DNA of 64,000 nt from Bacteroides muris (ex Afrizal et al. 2022) (GTDB lineage Bacteria > Bacteroidota > Bacteroidia > Bacteroidales > Bacteroidaceae). The stretch lies in assembly GCF_004793475.1 (NCBI RefSeq), contig NZ_SRYZ01000002.1:164257-228256 (forward strand), written 5' to 3'. The first letter of the stretch is position 1; each line of letters opens with the position of its first letter. The notes below the pieces were generated by a model that was given only the letters and a program-made list of their open reading frames with translations, searched no databases and was not told where the DNA came from. Both the position numbers and the translations under genes were made by a program. Shown here piece by piece: positions 26,274 to 34,218 of this stretch.

Positions 26274-27038
26274 TTATAGCTTTGTCTCTCCCTCCACATA
26301 ATCTTCGAGGAAGAGGTTCTCGCCGTCAAAGACGGCATACGAGAAATAGTTTATCCAGTCGCCGAGGATGAGTATACGGGCGGTACTGCTCAGCATCAGG
26401 TCCAGCTCGATGTGGCGGTGGCCGTAGATGAAGTAGTTGATGTTGGGATGGCTTTTCAGGTATTCCTTGGTGTAGAGCACCAGGTATTCGTTGTTTTCTC
26501 CCATGTATGCGGGTTCTTTCCCGTCTATGCGTTTCAAGCGGCTGTGCTTGGCCCAGTTCAGTCCCAGCTCCATGCTCCAGCGGGGGTGCAGGGCAGAGAA
26601 CAGCGTCTGTAGGGTACGGCTGCGGAACATGGCGCGCAGCATCTTGAACTTCTTGTCCGGGTCGCCTAGCCCGTCACCGTGGGCAAGGTAGAACTCTTTC
26701 CCGAAGATTTCGGCGGTCAGCGGTTCGCGGTGTATAATGACGCCGCACTCCTTGGTCAGATAGTCGCCACACCAAAGGTCATGGTTTCCCGTGAAAAAGT
26801 GGACTTCCACTCCCAGGTCGGTCAGTTCGGACAGTTTGCCCAGAAAGCGGGTGTAGCCTTTGGGCACTACGGTACGGAATTCGTACCAGAAGTCGAACAT
26901 GTCTCCCAGCAGATATACGGCCGATGCCTTGTGTTTGATGCTGTCCAGGAAATTGACCAGCCGCCGTTCTTGGGTTCGCCCATGTTCGATGGCTCGTGAG
27001 CCCAAGTGAGCATCCGAGAGGAAATATACATTTTTCAT
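26274..27038 (-). CDS. lpxH: UDP-2,3-diacylglucosamine diphosphatase (calcineurin-like)
   Basis: 254 residues from the ATG at 27038. It hydrolyses UDP-2,3-diacylglucosamine to lipid X in lipid A synthesis. The metallophosphoesterase motifs are in order: SDAHLGS (D9, H11), GDMFDFW, GNHD, HGDG and GHRH. The DUF59 gene is 24 bases upstream across an AT-rich spacer, and the YdjC fusion gene begins 41 bases downstream, so the three may share a transcript. Confidence 0.9.
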   Translation of the reverse strand: MKNVYFLSDAHLGSRAIEHGRTQERRLVNFLDSIKHKASAVYLLGDMFDFWYEFRTVVPKGYTRFLGKLSELTDLGVEVHFFTGNHDLWCGDYLTKECGVIIHREPLTAEIFGKEFYLAHGDGLGDPDKKFKMLRAMFRSRTLQTLFSALHPRWSMELGLNWAKHSRLKRIDGKEPAYMGENNEYLVLYTKEYLKSHPNINYFIYGHRHIELDLMLSSTARILILGDWINYFSYAVFDGENLFLEDYVEGETKL

Positions 27039-27062
27039 TATCAACTATCCATTATCAATTAG

Positions 27063-27374
27063 TTAAAGAAATCCCAGCTCCAGTTTCGCTTCTTCGCTCA
27101 TCATGTCCTTGTCCCACTCGGGCTCGAAGACGAGATTGATGGTGGCGGAGGTCACCCCGTCGATGGATTCCACTTTCTGGCGTACATCTTCCATGATGAA
27201 GTCGGCTGCCGGACAGTTGGGGGCAGTCAGCGTCATGTCGATGGTTGTTTCTCCCAGGTCGGAGACGTCTATTTTGTAAATCAGTCCAAGGTCGTATACG
27301 TTGACCGGTATTTCCGGGTCGAATACGGTCTTGAGCATGGAGACTATTTTCTCTTCTATTTCAAATCTGGTCAT
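27063..27374 (-). CDS. DUF59 / SufT-like metal-sulfur cluster assembly protein
   Basis: 103 residues, a single MIP18/PaaD-like domain with the family phrases VFDPEIPVNVYDLGLIYKI and LTAPNCPAADFI, including the conserved Cys. Such proteins help mature iron-sulfur proteins. A TAGCTTTG element on the minus strand at 27409-27416 may be its promoter. It is followed by lpxH in the same direction. Confidence 0.9.
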   Translation of the reverse strand: MTRFEIEEKIVSMLKTVFDPEIPVNVYDLGLIYKIDVSDLGETTIDMTLTAPNCPAADFIMEDVRQKVESIDGVTSATINLVFEPEWDKDMMSEEAKLELGFL

Positions 27375-27477
27375 ATTTGTAAGGTCTTATATGTAGGTTT
27401 TCAAAGAACAAAGCTATGGAATTTAATTGAAAATGCCAAGTAACGCCCTTCTTTTCATTGCTTCGGGGCCACGGCTT

Positions 27478-27590
27478 TTTCATTTAAAGGAGTTCTCGGG
27501 AGTTAGAAGGGGGTATCGCCCTTCGGCCTTAGGAATTGAAGGCCGATGGTTCTGTTGATGTATAGCGATACTATCTTTCCACCGCAACGT
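27478..27590. repeat. Dispersed repeat element, copy A
   Basis: From GGGAGTTAGAAGG at about 27499, 79 bases align to the reverse complement of copy B (36471-36613) with roughly 66 identities by hand count, including TATCGCCCTTCGG and GCGATACTATC. The left end keeps the CATTTAA-GGAGTT terminal motif; the right terminal repeat of copy B is missing, so this copy is truncated. Confidence 0.75.
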
Positions 27591-27692
27591 CGGCATCCGA
27601 CAGAATGACATCCGGCTGTTTCTTTACTGCATGTGCATGCCGGGGAAGCGGTCTCCATCTTCTTCATCTGCCCTCGGACTAGTGTCTTTGAA

Positions 27693-27783
27693 AGTGAACG
27701 ACCCGGGTCGTCTGATTGAACAACCCTAGTCGTTCGATTGAACAACTCAGGTCGTTCGATTGAACGACTAGGGTTGTTCACTT
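27693..27783. repeat. Four 22-bp tandem repeats, each a near-palindrome
   Basis: Units 27696-27717, 27718-27739, 27740-27761 and 27762-27783 follow the pattern GAACRACYCDRGTCGTTCGATT. Each unit is dyad-symmetric; the first holds a 14-base perfect palindrome ACGACCCGGGTCGT. The 18-base cores of units 2 and 4 are exact reverse complements, and the whole block begins AAGTGAAC and ends GTTCACTT, so the array itself is an inverted repeat. Confidence 0.9.
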
Positions 27784-28045
27784 ATAAAAATATATATCAT
27801 GTGCTGAATGCGAAAGTATGTCGGGGCTGTGGAACCATCTTGGTTGGCGGTAGAATGGCTTCTCGGTTTTTTGGTTTCCGGCATGCGGGAAACTGAAAAT
27901 CCGCATGTGCAGTGAAGGGGGGGAGAGAAGTTTCACCGGAAAACCCGATGGATAGGCAGACGGGAGAAGAAGATGAAGGATGTGAAAGGTGAAAAAGCGA
28001 TGTAGTCTGTGGCGGGATGGTACGGAAAAACGGAAAGGGTTGAGG

Positions 28046-28732
28046 TCAGATAATCCCTTCGTCATTAAAGCTGTAATACTTTCCGTCCGTGACGATGATG
28101 TGGTCGGTCAGGCGTATGTTCATGGTCTGGGCGGCTTTTCTTACAAGCTCCGTAAGGCTGCGGTCGGCATGGCTGGGGGAGGGATTCCCCGATGGGTGGT
28201 TGTGGATAAGAACTATTTGTACGGCACGCTGTAGCAGGGCTTCGCGTAGAATGGTTCGGACGTCGGCGGTGGTCTGGTCGATGCCGCCGCGGCTGATGCG
28301 TACTTTGTCGATGACTTTGGCGGCTTGGTTCAGGAGCAGCACCCAGAACTCTTCGGTGGGGAGGTCGCAAAGCAGGGGATGGAACAGCTCGTAGATGTCG
28401 GCAGAGGAGCGGATGGTGGTACGTTCGGAGCGTTCCTGCAGTTTGCGGCGTTTGCCCAGTTCCAAGGCTGCCATGATGGTGATGCTCTTGGCGGGGCCGA
28501 AGCCTTTGAAGCGGGAAAAGTCGCGTACTTCCCATTTGCCCAGTTGGCTGAGGTCGTTGTTGCAGGCGGCAAGCACTCGCTGCATCAGGGCCACGGCGCT
28601 TTCCTCCGTATTGCCGGAGCCGATGAGGATGGCTAGCAGTTCAGCGTCGCTCAAGGCTTCCGCTCCTTTTTGCATCATCTTTTCCCGCGGGCGGTCTTCT
28701 GCAGCCCACTGGTTGATATTCAGTTTCTCCAT
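28046..28732 (-). CDS. radC: RadC/JAB-domain DNA repair-related protein
   Basis: 228 residues. An N-terminal helix-hairpin-helix region (LSDAELLAILIGSG and FSRFKGFGPAK) is followed by the JAB/MPN metal-binding domain with HNHPSGNPSPSHAD. The biochemical role of RadC is uncertain despite the name. It lies 65 bases downstream of the glycosyltransferase gene on the same strand. Confidence 0.93.
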   Translation of the reverse strand: MEKLNINQWAAEDRPREKMMQKGAEALSDAELLAILIGSGNTEESAVALMQRVLAACNNDLSQLGKWEVRDFSRFKGFGPAKSITIMAALELGKRRKLQERSERTTIRSSADIYELFHPLLCDLPTEEFWVLLLNQAAKVIDKVRISRGGIDQTTADVRTILREALLQRAVQIVLIHNHPSGNPSPSHADRSLTELVRKAAQTMNIRLTDHIIVTDGKYYSFNDEGII

Positions 28733-28797
28733 TCCTTACCTTTCTTTTTCCGATTTTTCAAATTTGTCCGTCTTCGCCGATTCCTAATCTCTCCTTG

Positions 28798-29787
28798 TCA
28801 CTTGTAAAAGTTCTTTTTGAACGCCTCGAACTCGTCTTTGCCAAGTATGCAACGGTTCCACCAGGCGCGCAGGAACCCTGTCCCGTATCCGATGAGCTGG
28901 ATGAAGGAGGCGGCAACGGAGTGGAGCCCGATGCTGAGGCTACGGTTCCGGATAGTGGAGTCGGTGCATACCAGAAGCGCATAAAGAGCGATGGGCAGCA
29001 GACTGTACGGACAGAAGGGCGTTCCCAGCAGGAATATGGCCACTCCCAGGGTGAATGCGGCAGGTAGCAGATGGACGGGCTTCAGTGATTCCGGATACTT
29101 CTTGTATAGATTGATGCGGGCAATTCCGGAATTGTGTACCTGCTTGAAGAACTTCCGGAAGTCTGTCCGGCGCTTGTGGTACACCCAGGCGCCTGGAAAC
29201 AGCCGGCATGTATGTCCTCCCTTGAAGATTCGGATGCTGAAGTCGATGTCTTCCCCGAAACGCATCCGCGAGAATCCGCCTAGGGCTTGGTACACTTCCC
29301 GCCGCACACCCATGTTGAAGCTGCGCGGGTAGAACTTGTCCATCTTCTTCTTTCCCCCGCGGATGCCGCCGGTGGTGAAGAAGGAGGTCATGGAGTAGTT
29401 GATGGCTTTCTGTATGTCTGTGAATGACTCGTGTGCCCGGTCGGGGCCTCCGAAGGCATCGGCGGCTTCATGCTGCAGTTCCTTTTCCACTGCATGGAAA
29501 TAGCCTTCGGGCAGGATGCAGTCTGAATCCAGTATTATCAGGTATTCGCCCTTGCTTCGTTCCGCCCCGTAGTTGCGGGTCTGCCCGGGGCCGGAGTTGG
29601 GCTTGTCATAGTAATGCACGTCCAATAGTTCCTGATGCTTCTCTATGACTGGCTTGCAGGGGATGGAGGAGCCGTCCTCCACTACAATCACTTCAAAATC
29701 CTTGAAACTTTGTCGCGTCAAGCTTTGCAGCAGTTCGTCCACCTCATCGGGGCGGTTGTATACGGGGATGATGACGGAGTATCTCAT
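28798..29787 (-). CDS. Glycosyltransferase family 2, membrane-associated
   Basis: 329 residues from the ATG at 29787, which starts directly at the GT-A fold (MRYSVIIPVYNRPDEVDELL). The sugar-nucleotide metal motif is ILDSDC, and GEDIDFSIRIF carries the ED acceptor-site motif. Two or three hydrophobic segments near residues 245-310 anchor it to the membrane. The substrate is unknown. The upstream in-frame extension overlaps a TATCTTTGC promoter element (29817-29825, minus strand), so it is rejected. Confidence 0.88.
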   Translation of the reverse strand: MRYSVIIPVYNRPDEVDELLQSLTRQSFKDFEVIVVEDGSSIPCKPVIEKHQELLDVHYYDKPNSGPGQTRNYGAERSKGEYLIILDSDCILPEGYFHAVEKELQHEAADAFGGPDRAHESFTDIQKAINYSMTSFFTTGGIRGGKKKMDKFYPRSFNMGVRREVYQALGGFSRMRFGEDIDFSIRIFKGGHTCRLFPGAWVYHKRRTDFRKFFKQVHNSGIARINLYKKYPESLKPVHLLPAAFTLGVAIFLLGTPFCPYSLLPIALYALLVCTDSTIRNRSLSIGLHSVAASFIQLIGYGTGFLRAWWNRCILGKDEFEAFKKNFYK

Positions 29788-29816
29788 TGGTATGGCTCTA
29801 TGTTTTGGTTGTCTCC

Positions 29817-29825
29817 GCAAAGATA
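29817..29825 (-). promoter_or_regulatory. Promoter -7 element of the GT2-radC unit
   Basis: TATCTTTGC on the minus strand, about 30 bases before the GT2 ATG. Confidence 0.6.
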
Positions 29826-29856
29826 TATCATTTAAACTTTGCAGATGAATAAATGG

Positions 29857-29893
29857 AAAGAAAAATCCCCGGATGCCGAGCGGCACCGGGGAT
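29857..29893 (-). terminator. Intrinsic terminator of efp
   Basis: On the minus strand, a GC-rich hairpin (29865-29893, stem ATCCCCGG/CCGGGGAT plus an inner GCC/GGC) is followed by a T-rich run. It lies 38 bases after the efp stop and just before the GT2 promoter. Confidence 0.85.
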
Positions 29894-29930
29894 GATATGA
29901 AAAGGACATTTGCCTAATTTCCAAAAGGGA

Positions 29931-30497
29931 TTATGCTTTTACTCGGCTTACGTAAGAACCGTCGCGCGTGTCGATTTCGATAGTCTCGCCTTCGTTGATG
30001 AACAAGGGAACGCGAACCGTTGCACCCGATTCCACGGTAGCGGGCTTCAGGGTGTTGGTTGCGGTGTCGCCTTTCAGACCCGGTTCGGTATATGTAATCT
30101 TCATCTGAACCTTGATAGGCATATCGGCATAAAGAACAGTTTCGGTAGAGGCATCGGAAACTACGTCTACTACCATACCTTCGAGCAGGAAGTCTACGCC
30201 GTTAATCAGGTCGTGGGCGATAGGAATTTGGTCAAAAGTTTCCTGGTTCATGAACAGGAAGTCATCTCCTTCTTTGTAGAGGAACTGGTGGGGACGACGC
30301 TCTACACGTACATCTTCCAGTTTCTCACCGATGTTGAAACGACGTTCCAAAACGTAGCCGTTCACCACGTCTTTCAGTTTGGTACGCATGAAGGTGTTAC
30401 CTTTTCCCGGCTTTACATGCAGGAAGTCGATACAGAAATACAGCTTGCCGTCCATGCGGATGCAAGTTCCGATTTTAATGTCTTGGGCATTAATCAT
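29931..30497 (-). CDS. efp: Translation elongation factor P
   Basis: 188 residues from the ATG at 30497, exactly the usual EF-P length. The longer upstream frame covers the promoter and is rejected. EF-P relieves ribosome stalling at proline runs. The domain I loop has PGKGNTF with Lys32 at the modified position, in place of the Arg of the EarP type. The signature domain III segment is present near the C-terminus. It is monocistronic with a promoter and terminator of its own, divergent from rpmH. Confidence 0.96.
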   Translation of the reverse strand: MINAQDIKIGTCIRMDGKLYFCIDFLHVKPGKGNTFMRTKLKDVVNGYVLERRFNIGEKLEDVRVERRPHQFLYKEGDDFLFMNQETFDQIPIAHDLINGVDFLLEGMVVDVVSDASTETVLYADMPIKVQMKITYTEPGLKGDTATNTLKPATVESGATVRVPLFINEGETIEIDTRDGSYVSRVKA

Positions 30498-30555
30498 ACT
30501 TATAGTCTTTAATATTATTATATTAGTATATGCTTCTCGTGCTGGTTTGCGGGTA

Positions 30556-30587
30556 CAAAAGTAATGGAAATCGGTAAAAAACACAAA
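30556..30587 (-). promoter_or_regulatory. efp promoter with -33 and -7 elements
   Basis: On the minus strand, TTTG (30584-30587), a 20-base spacer and TACTTTTG (30556-30563) match the Bacteroides primary sigma consensus in both elements and spacing. Confidence 0.75.
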
Positions 30588-30613
30588 AACTTTTGAGAGA
30601 AAATGAGTTATCT

Positions 30614-30646
30614 CTTGGTTTATTTGAAAAAAGTACCTATTTTTGC
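30614..30646 (+). promoter_or_regulatory. rpmH promoter
   Basis: CTTG (30614-30617), a 20-base spacer and TATTTTTGC (30638-30646) match the Bacteroides promoter pattern, 44 bases before the rpmH start. Confidence 0.65.
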
Positions 30647-30689
30647 AGCCCGAATTCGTGAGAATAATAACATAAAACAAGATACAGTA

Positions 30690-30851
30690 ATGAAAAGAAC
30701 ATTTCAACCTTCTAACAGAAAGAGAAAGAACAAACACGGTTTCCGTGAGAGAATGGCTACAGCAAACGGCCGCAGAGTATTGGCAGCACGTCGTGCTAAA
30801 GGCAGAAAGAAACTGACTGTTTCTGACGAATACAACGGAGTAAAGGCATAA
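30690..30851 (+). CDS. rpmH: 50S ribosomal protein L34
   Basis: 53 residues from the ATG at 30690. The sequence [19 protein letters not shown] and the [15 protein letters not shown] tail are unmistakable L34. In many bacteria rpmH neighbours rnpA and dnaA at the origin; here it stands alone, divergent from efp. A small frame upstream of the ATG is 5' leader. Confidence 0.97.
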   Translation: MKRTFQPSNRKRKNKHGFRERMATANGRRVLAARRAKGRKKLTVSDEYNGVKA

Positions 30852-31464
30852 TTGCCACCTTTTTCCAAAAGAAATGAGGAAGCTGCAAATAGCGATATTT
30901 GCAGCTTCCTGTGTAATAGGGGGCTCTTAAACGGGAATCAGCCGGAATCTTGTAGATATGCTGGATAGTGAGTGTTTTGGGGCTGGCTTCCTTGATTGAT
31001 AGTTTCTGTTCTTTTACTGTTGTTCCTTGGTTCCTTTAGTTGAGTATCAGACTGCCGTAATGTTTCCGGGTTGTCGGGAATTCGTTCGTGGCTTACCAGA
31101 TGTTTGTGTGAATATGTGATAAGAGAATACGGCTTATCTGTAGCTTGTGTCGTTTTTTTGATAAAAATTGCTTATCGCATTTTTTTACGTATATTGTGCT
31201 CGTGGAGTTTCGTATAATTGTTTAAGTGGTTGAACTTGTTTATTATGGGGTACTCTGACATCTTTCCACGGAACGTGTTTTTTGATTGCTGCTATTGTTT
31301 TTGTGCTGGTAGTGGTAAGTGCTGCGGTGAGGGAATTCTCTGGTAAGAGCCATGAATAGAAAGGACTATGCCGTTTGCATTGATTGCATCCAGAAAATAA
31401 ATGTAAAACCTATAGGCAGACGATTCTTTTTACGTATCTTTGTCCCGAATAATGCATTATCACT
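30852..31464. other. Gene-free 613-bp region after rpmH
   Basis: It begins with a 15-bp perfect hairpin (30877-30891 with 30896-30910, loop GCGA) that probably ends rpmH transcription although it lacks a T-tract. At the other end is a TATCTTTG -7 element (31435-31442) for the PASTA operon. In between, 30911-31430 is AT-rich with runs of T, and I see no gene or known RNA in it. A small RNA cannot be excluded. Confidence 0.55.
31435..31442 (+). promoter_or_regulatory. Promoter -7 element of the PASTA-rluD-ddl operon
   Basis: TATCTTTG, 22 bases before the start of the PASTA gene, so the leader is very short. Confidence 0.55.
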
Positions 31465-32112
31465 ATGACAATAAAAGATTTTTTCTCTTTCCGGCAGAAC
31501 AGGCTCTTTTGGGCAAATATCCTTGCGATGGTTATCGTGGTAGTAGGATTGCTGTTTGGGGTGCTGAAAGGACTGGATATATATACCCGCCACGGCGAGG
31601 CTGTGATAGTGCCCGATGTGAAGGGCATGGGAGTGGAGGAAGCCGGAAAAATATTCCGTAACCACGGTCTGGTCTGCATCGTTTCAGATTCCAGTTATGT
31701 CAAGGCTCTTCCTGCCGGCTGCATTCTCGAGTATAATCCGGCAGCCGGGCAAAAAGTAAAGGAAGGACGTACCATCTATCTTACAATCAATAAAATTGAA
31801 ATTCCCCTGCACGTAGTGCCCGATGTGGCGGACAACAGTTCGTTGCGGCAAGCGGAAGCGCGTATTCTGGCTTCGGGCTTCAAACTGGCCGAGATACAGT
31901 ATATTTCGGGCGAGAAGGACTGGGTGTATGGCGTGAAGTATAAGGGCCGTCAGCTGTCCATCGGTGAAAAAGTGCCGGTCGGCGCGGTGCTGACGCTGAT
32001 AGTAGGAGATGGAGGTGTCTTGCAGACCGACTCTCTGGGAACGGAGCCTGTGGGGGATGCCGCTCAACCCGTGTCGTCCGAAGACTCTGCAGCAGATGAG
32101 TCCTGGTTTTGA
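31465..32112 (+). CDS. PASTA-domain membrane protein
   Basis: 215 residues. One N-terminal membrane helix (about residues 14-36) and then PASTA modules in the periplasm: VPDVKGMGVEEAGKIFRNHG, VVPDVADNSSLRQAEARILA and a weaker third ending LTLIVGDGG. PASTA domains bind peptidoglycan fragments in Ser/Thr kinases and penicillin-binding proteins. Here there is no kinase or transpeptidase domain. It is first in an operon with rluD, ddl and an acyltransferase, a cell-envelope setting. Confidence 0.9.
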   Translation: MTIKDFFSFRQNRLFWANILAMVIVVVGLLFGVLKGLDIYTRHGEAVIVPDVKGMGVEEAGKIFRNHGLVCIVSDSSYVKALPAGCILEYNPAAGQKVKEGRTIYLTINKIEIPLHVVPDVADNSSLRQAEARILASGFKLAEIQYISGEKDWVYGVKYKGRQLSIGEKVPVGAVLTLIVGDGGVLQTDSLGTEPVGDAAQPVSSEDSAADESWF

Positions 32113-32165
32113 TAAACATCTGACTTCAATCGTAAATTGTAAATCGTCAAATTGTAAATGCTGTG

Positions 32166-33236
32166 ATGATAGAAGAATTGCCGGATGATATAGATAACGA
32201 TGAACTGGACGACGTAGAGCCGGTTGGCGACGAGGCGCAACTCTATGAACACTTCCGTATAGTGGTGGACAAGGGGCAGGAGATGATGCGTGTGGACAAG
32301 TATCTGTTCGACCGACTGACAAACGCTTCCCGCAACCGTATTCAGAAGGCTGCCGATGCAGGCTTCGTGATGGCCAACGGCAAGGCTGTGAAAAGCAGCT
32401 ATAAAGTGAAGCCGCTGGATGTCATTACCATGATGATGGACCGTCCACGCTATGAGAATGAGGTTATTCCCGAAGATATTCCGCTTGAGATAGTATATGA
32501 GGACAAGTATCTGATGGTAGTGAACAAACCTGCCGGCCTGGTGGTGCATCCCGGTCATGGCAATTATCATGGTACGCTTGTCAACGCCATAGCTTGGCAC
32601 ATGAAGGATAATCCCGATTATGATGCCAATGACCCGCATGTGGGACTGGTGCATCGTATCGACAAGGATACTTCCGGCCTGCTGGTGATAGCCAAGACGC
32701 CGGATGCCAAGACAAATCTCGGTAATCAGTTTTTCAACAAGACAACAAAGCGCCGCTACCGTGCGCTGGTCTGGGGAAATGTGGAGCTGGACGAAGGTAC
32801 CGTTGTCGGCAACATCGGCCGTAATCCCAAAGACCGTATGCAGATGACTGTTCTTCCCGACGACCAGGGAAAACATGCCGTCACTCATTACCGGGTACTC
32901 GAGCGTCTGGGATACGTCACTCTGGTGGAATGTATCCTCGAAACGGGACGCACCCATCAAATCCGTGTGCACATGAAGCACATCGGACACATACTTTTCA
33001 ATGACGAACGTTACGGCGGACATGAAATCCTGAAAGGAACCCACTTCGCCAAATACAAACAATTTGTAAACAACTGCTTCGACGCTTGTCCGCGGCAGGC
33101 ATTGCATGCCATGACGCTGGGGTTTGTACATCCCGTCACCGGAGAAGAAATGGACTTCACTTCGGAATTGCCCGATGACATGACCCGGCTGATAGATAAA
33201 TGGAGAGGCTATATCAGTAACAGAGAATTAGAATGA
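32166..33236 (+). CDS. rluD: RluD-type 23S rRNA pseudouridine synthase
   Basis: 356 residues from the ATG at 32166; a GTG lies one codon earlier. An acidic N-terminal stretch is followed by an S4 domain (MRVDKYLFDRL, residues about 41-100) and the catalytic domain with HRIDKDTSGLLVIAKT, where the Asp is the nucleophile. RluD modifies helix 69 of 23S rRNA. The stop overlaps the ddl start by 4 bases. Confidence 0.93.
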   Translation: MIEELPDDIDNDELDDVEPVGDEAQLYEHFRIVVDKGQEMMRVDKYLFDRLTNASRNRIQKAADAGFVMANGKAVKSSYKVKPLDVITMMMDRPRYENEVIPEDIPLEIVYEDKYLMVVNKPAGLVVHPGHGNYHGTLVNAIAWHMKDNPDYDANDPHVGLVHRIDKDTSGLLVIAKTPDAKTNLGNQFFNKTTKRRYRALVWGNVELDEGTVVGNIGRNPKDRMQMTVLPDDQGKHAVTHYRVLERLGYVTLVECILETGRTHQIRVHMKHIGHILFNDERYGGHEILKGTHFAKYKQFVNNCFDACPRQALHAMTLGFVHPVTGEEMDFTSELPDDMTRLIDKWRGYISNRELE

Positions 33237-34213
33237 AACGCACGATTGCTATTGTAGCTGGAGGAGATACCTCCGAATTCCACGTCTCCCTGCGTAGTGC
33301 ACAGGGGATTTACTCCTTCATCGACAAGGAGAAGTATACCTTATATATTATAGAAATGCGCGGACTGGACTGGCATGTACAGCTGCCCGACGGCACCAAG
33401 GCTCCGGTAGACCGTAACGACTTCAGCTTCGTGCTGGATGGCGCGAAAGTGACATTCGACTTTGCCTACATCACCATCCACGGGACTCCGGGTGAGGACG
33501 GCCGTTTGCAGGGCTATTTCGATATGCTCCACATCCCTTATTCGTGTTGCGGAGTGCTGGCGGCGTCGCTCACTTACGATAAGTTTGCCTGCAACCAGTA
33601 CCTGAAAGGTTTCGGCGTACGCATTGCCGAATCGTTGCTGCTACGTGGCGGACAGTCGGTGACGGATGAAGACGTGATGGAGAAAATCGGTCTGCCTTGC
33701 TTCATTAAGCCCAGCTTGGGAGGTTCCAGTTTCGGCGTGACCAAGGTGACGGCGAAAGAGCAGATACAACCTGCCATAGCCAAGGCATTTGCGGAAGCGC
33801 AGGAAGTACTGGTGGAGGCCTTTATGGACGGAACCGAGATTACCTGCGGCTGTTACAAAACAAAAGACAAGTCCGTAGTGTTCCCCATTACGGAGGTGGT
33901 GAGCCACAACGAGTACTTCGATTATGAAGCTAAGTATAATGGTGCGTCTGACGAGATTACTCCTGCCCGCATCTCGGACGATTTGACCCGCAGGGTGCAG
34001 GCGCTCACTTCTGCCATTTATGATATACTCGGGGCCTACGGCATTATCCGCGTGGACTATATTATTACCAAAGGTGAAAAGATCAATCTGCTGGAGGTAA
34101 ATACCACTCCCGGAATGACTGCCACCAGCTTCATTCCCCAGCAGGTTCGCGCTGCCGGGATGGATATGAAGGATGTAATGACAGATATTATAGAAAATAG
34201 GTTTAATCATTAA
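33233..34213 (+). CDS. ddl: D-alanine--D-alanine ligase
   Basis: 326 residues. It makes the D-Ala-D-Ala dipeptide that MurF uses. ATP-grasp fold with SLGGSSFGVTKV (ATP loop), EVLVEAFMDGTEITCG and EVNTTPGMTATSFIPQQ (metal and substrate binding). It is translationally coupled to rluD through ATGA. The acyltransferase gene begins 5 bases after it. Confidence 0.95.
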   Translation: MKRTIAIVAGGDTSEFHVSLRSAQGIYSFIDKEKYTLYIIEMRGLDWHVQLPDGTKAPVDRNDFSFVLDGAKVTFDFAYITIHGTPGEDGRLQGYFDMLHIPYSCCGVLAASLTYDKFACNQYLKGFGVRIAESLLLRGGQSVTDEDVMEKIGLPCFIKPSLGGSSFGVTKVTAKEQIQPAIAKAFAEAQEVLVEAFMDGTEITCGCYKTKDKSVVFPITEVVSHNEYFDYEAKYNGASDEITPARISDDLTRRVQALTSAIYDILGAYGIIRVDYIITKGEKINLLEVNTTPGMTATSFIPQQVRAAGMDMKDVMTDIIENRFNH

Positions 34214-34218
34214 TCATT

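Larger units (their letters stand above)
27375..28045. other. Gene-free 671-bp stretch with repeats
   Basis: Between the DUF59 gene start and the radC stop there is no convincing gene. It holds the promoter of the DUF59 gene, a copy of the dispersed element (27478-27590) and the 22-bp tandem array (27693-27783). Two minus-strand frames (27503-27781 and 27778-28065) are open but run through the repeats or have non-protein-like composition. I see nothing recognisable in 27791-28045. Confidence 0.6.

Noticed and set aside
27503..27781. 92-codon minus-strand frame with a Cys-rich middle (ACTCSKETAGCHSVGCRRCGG)
   Set aside because: It runs through the 22-bp tandem array and repeat copy A. The IVSLYINRTIG tail is repeat-derived and recurs in copy B, where the frame stops early, so it is not a gene.
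27696..27783. CRISPR array
   Set aside because: The 22-bp units are directly abutting with no spacers, and no cas genes are present.
32064..33131. 355-codon minus-strand frame opposite rluD
   Set aside because: Shadow of rluD with His-rich composition and no domain.
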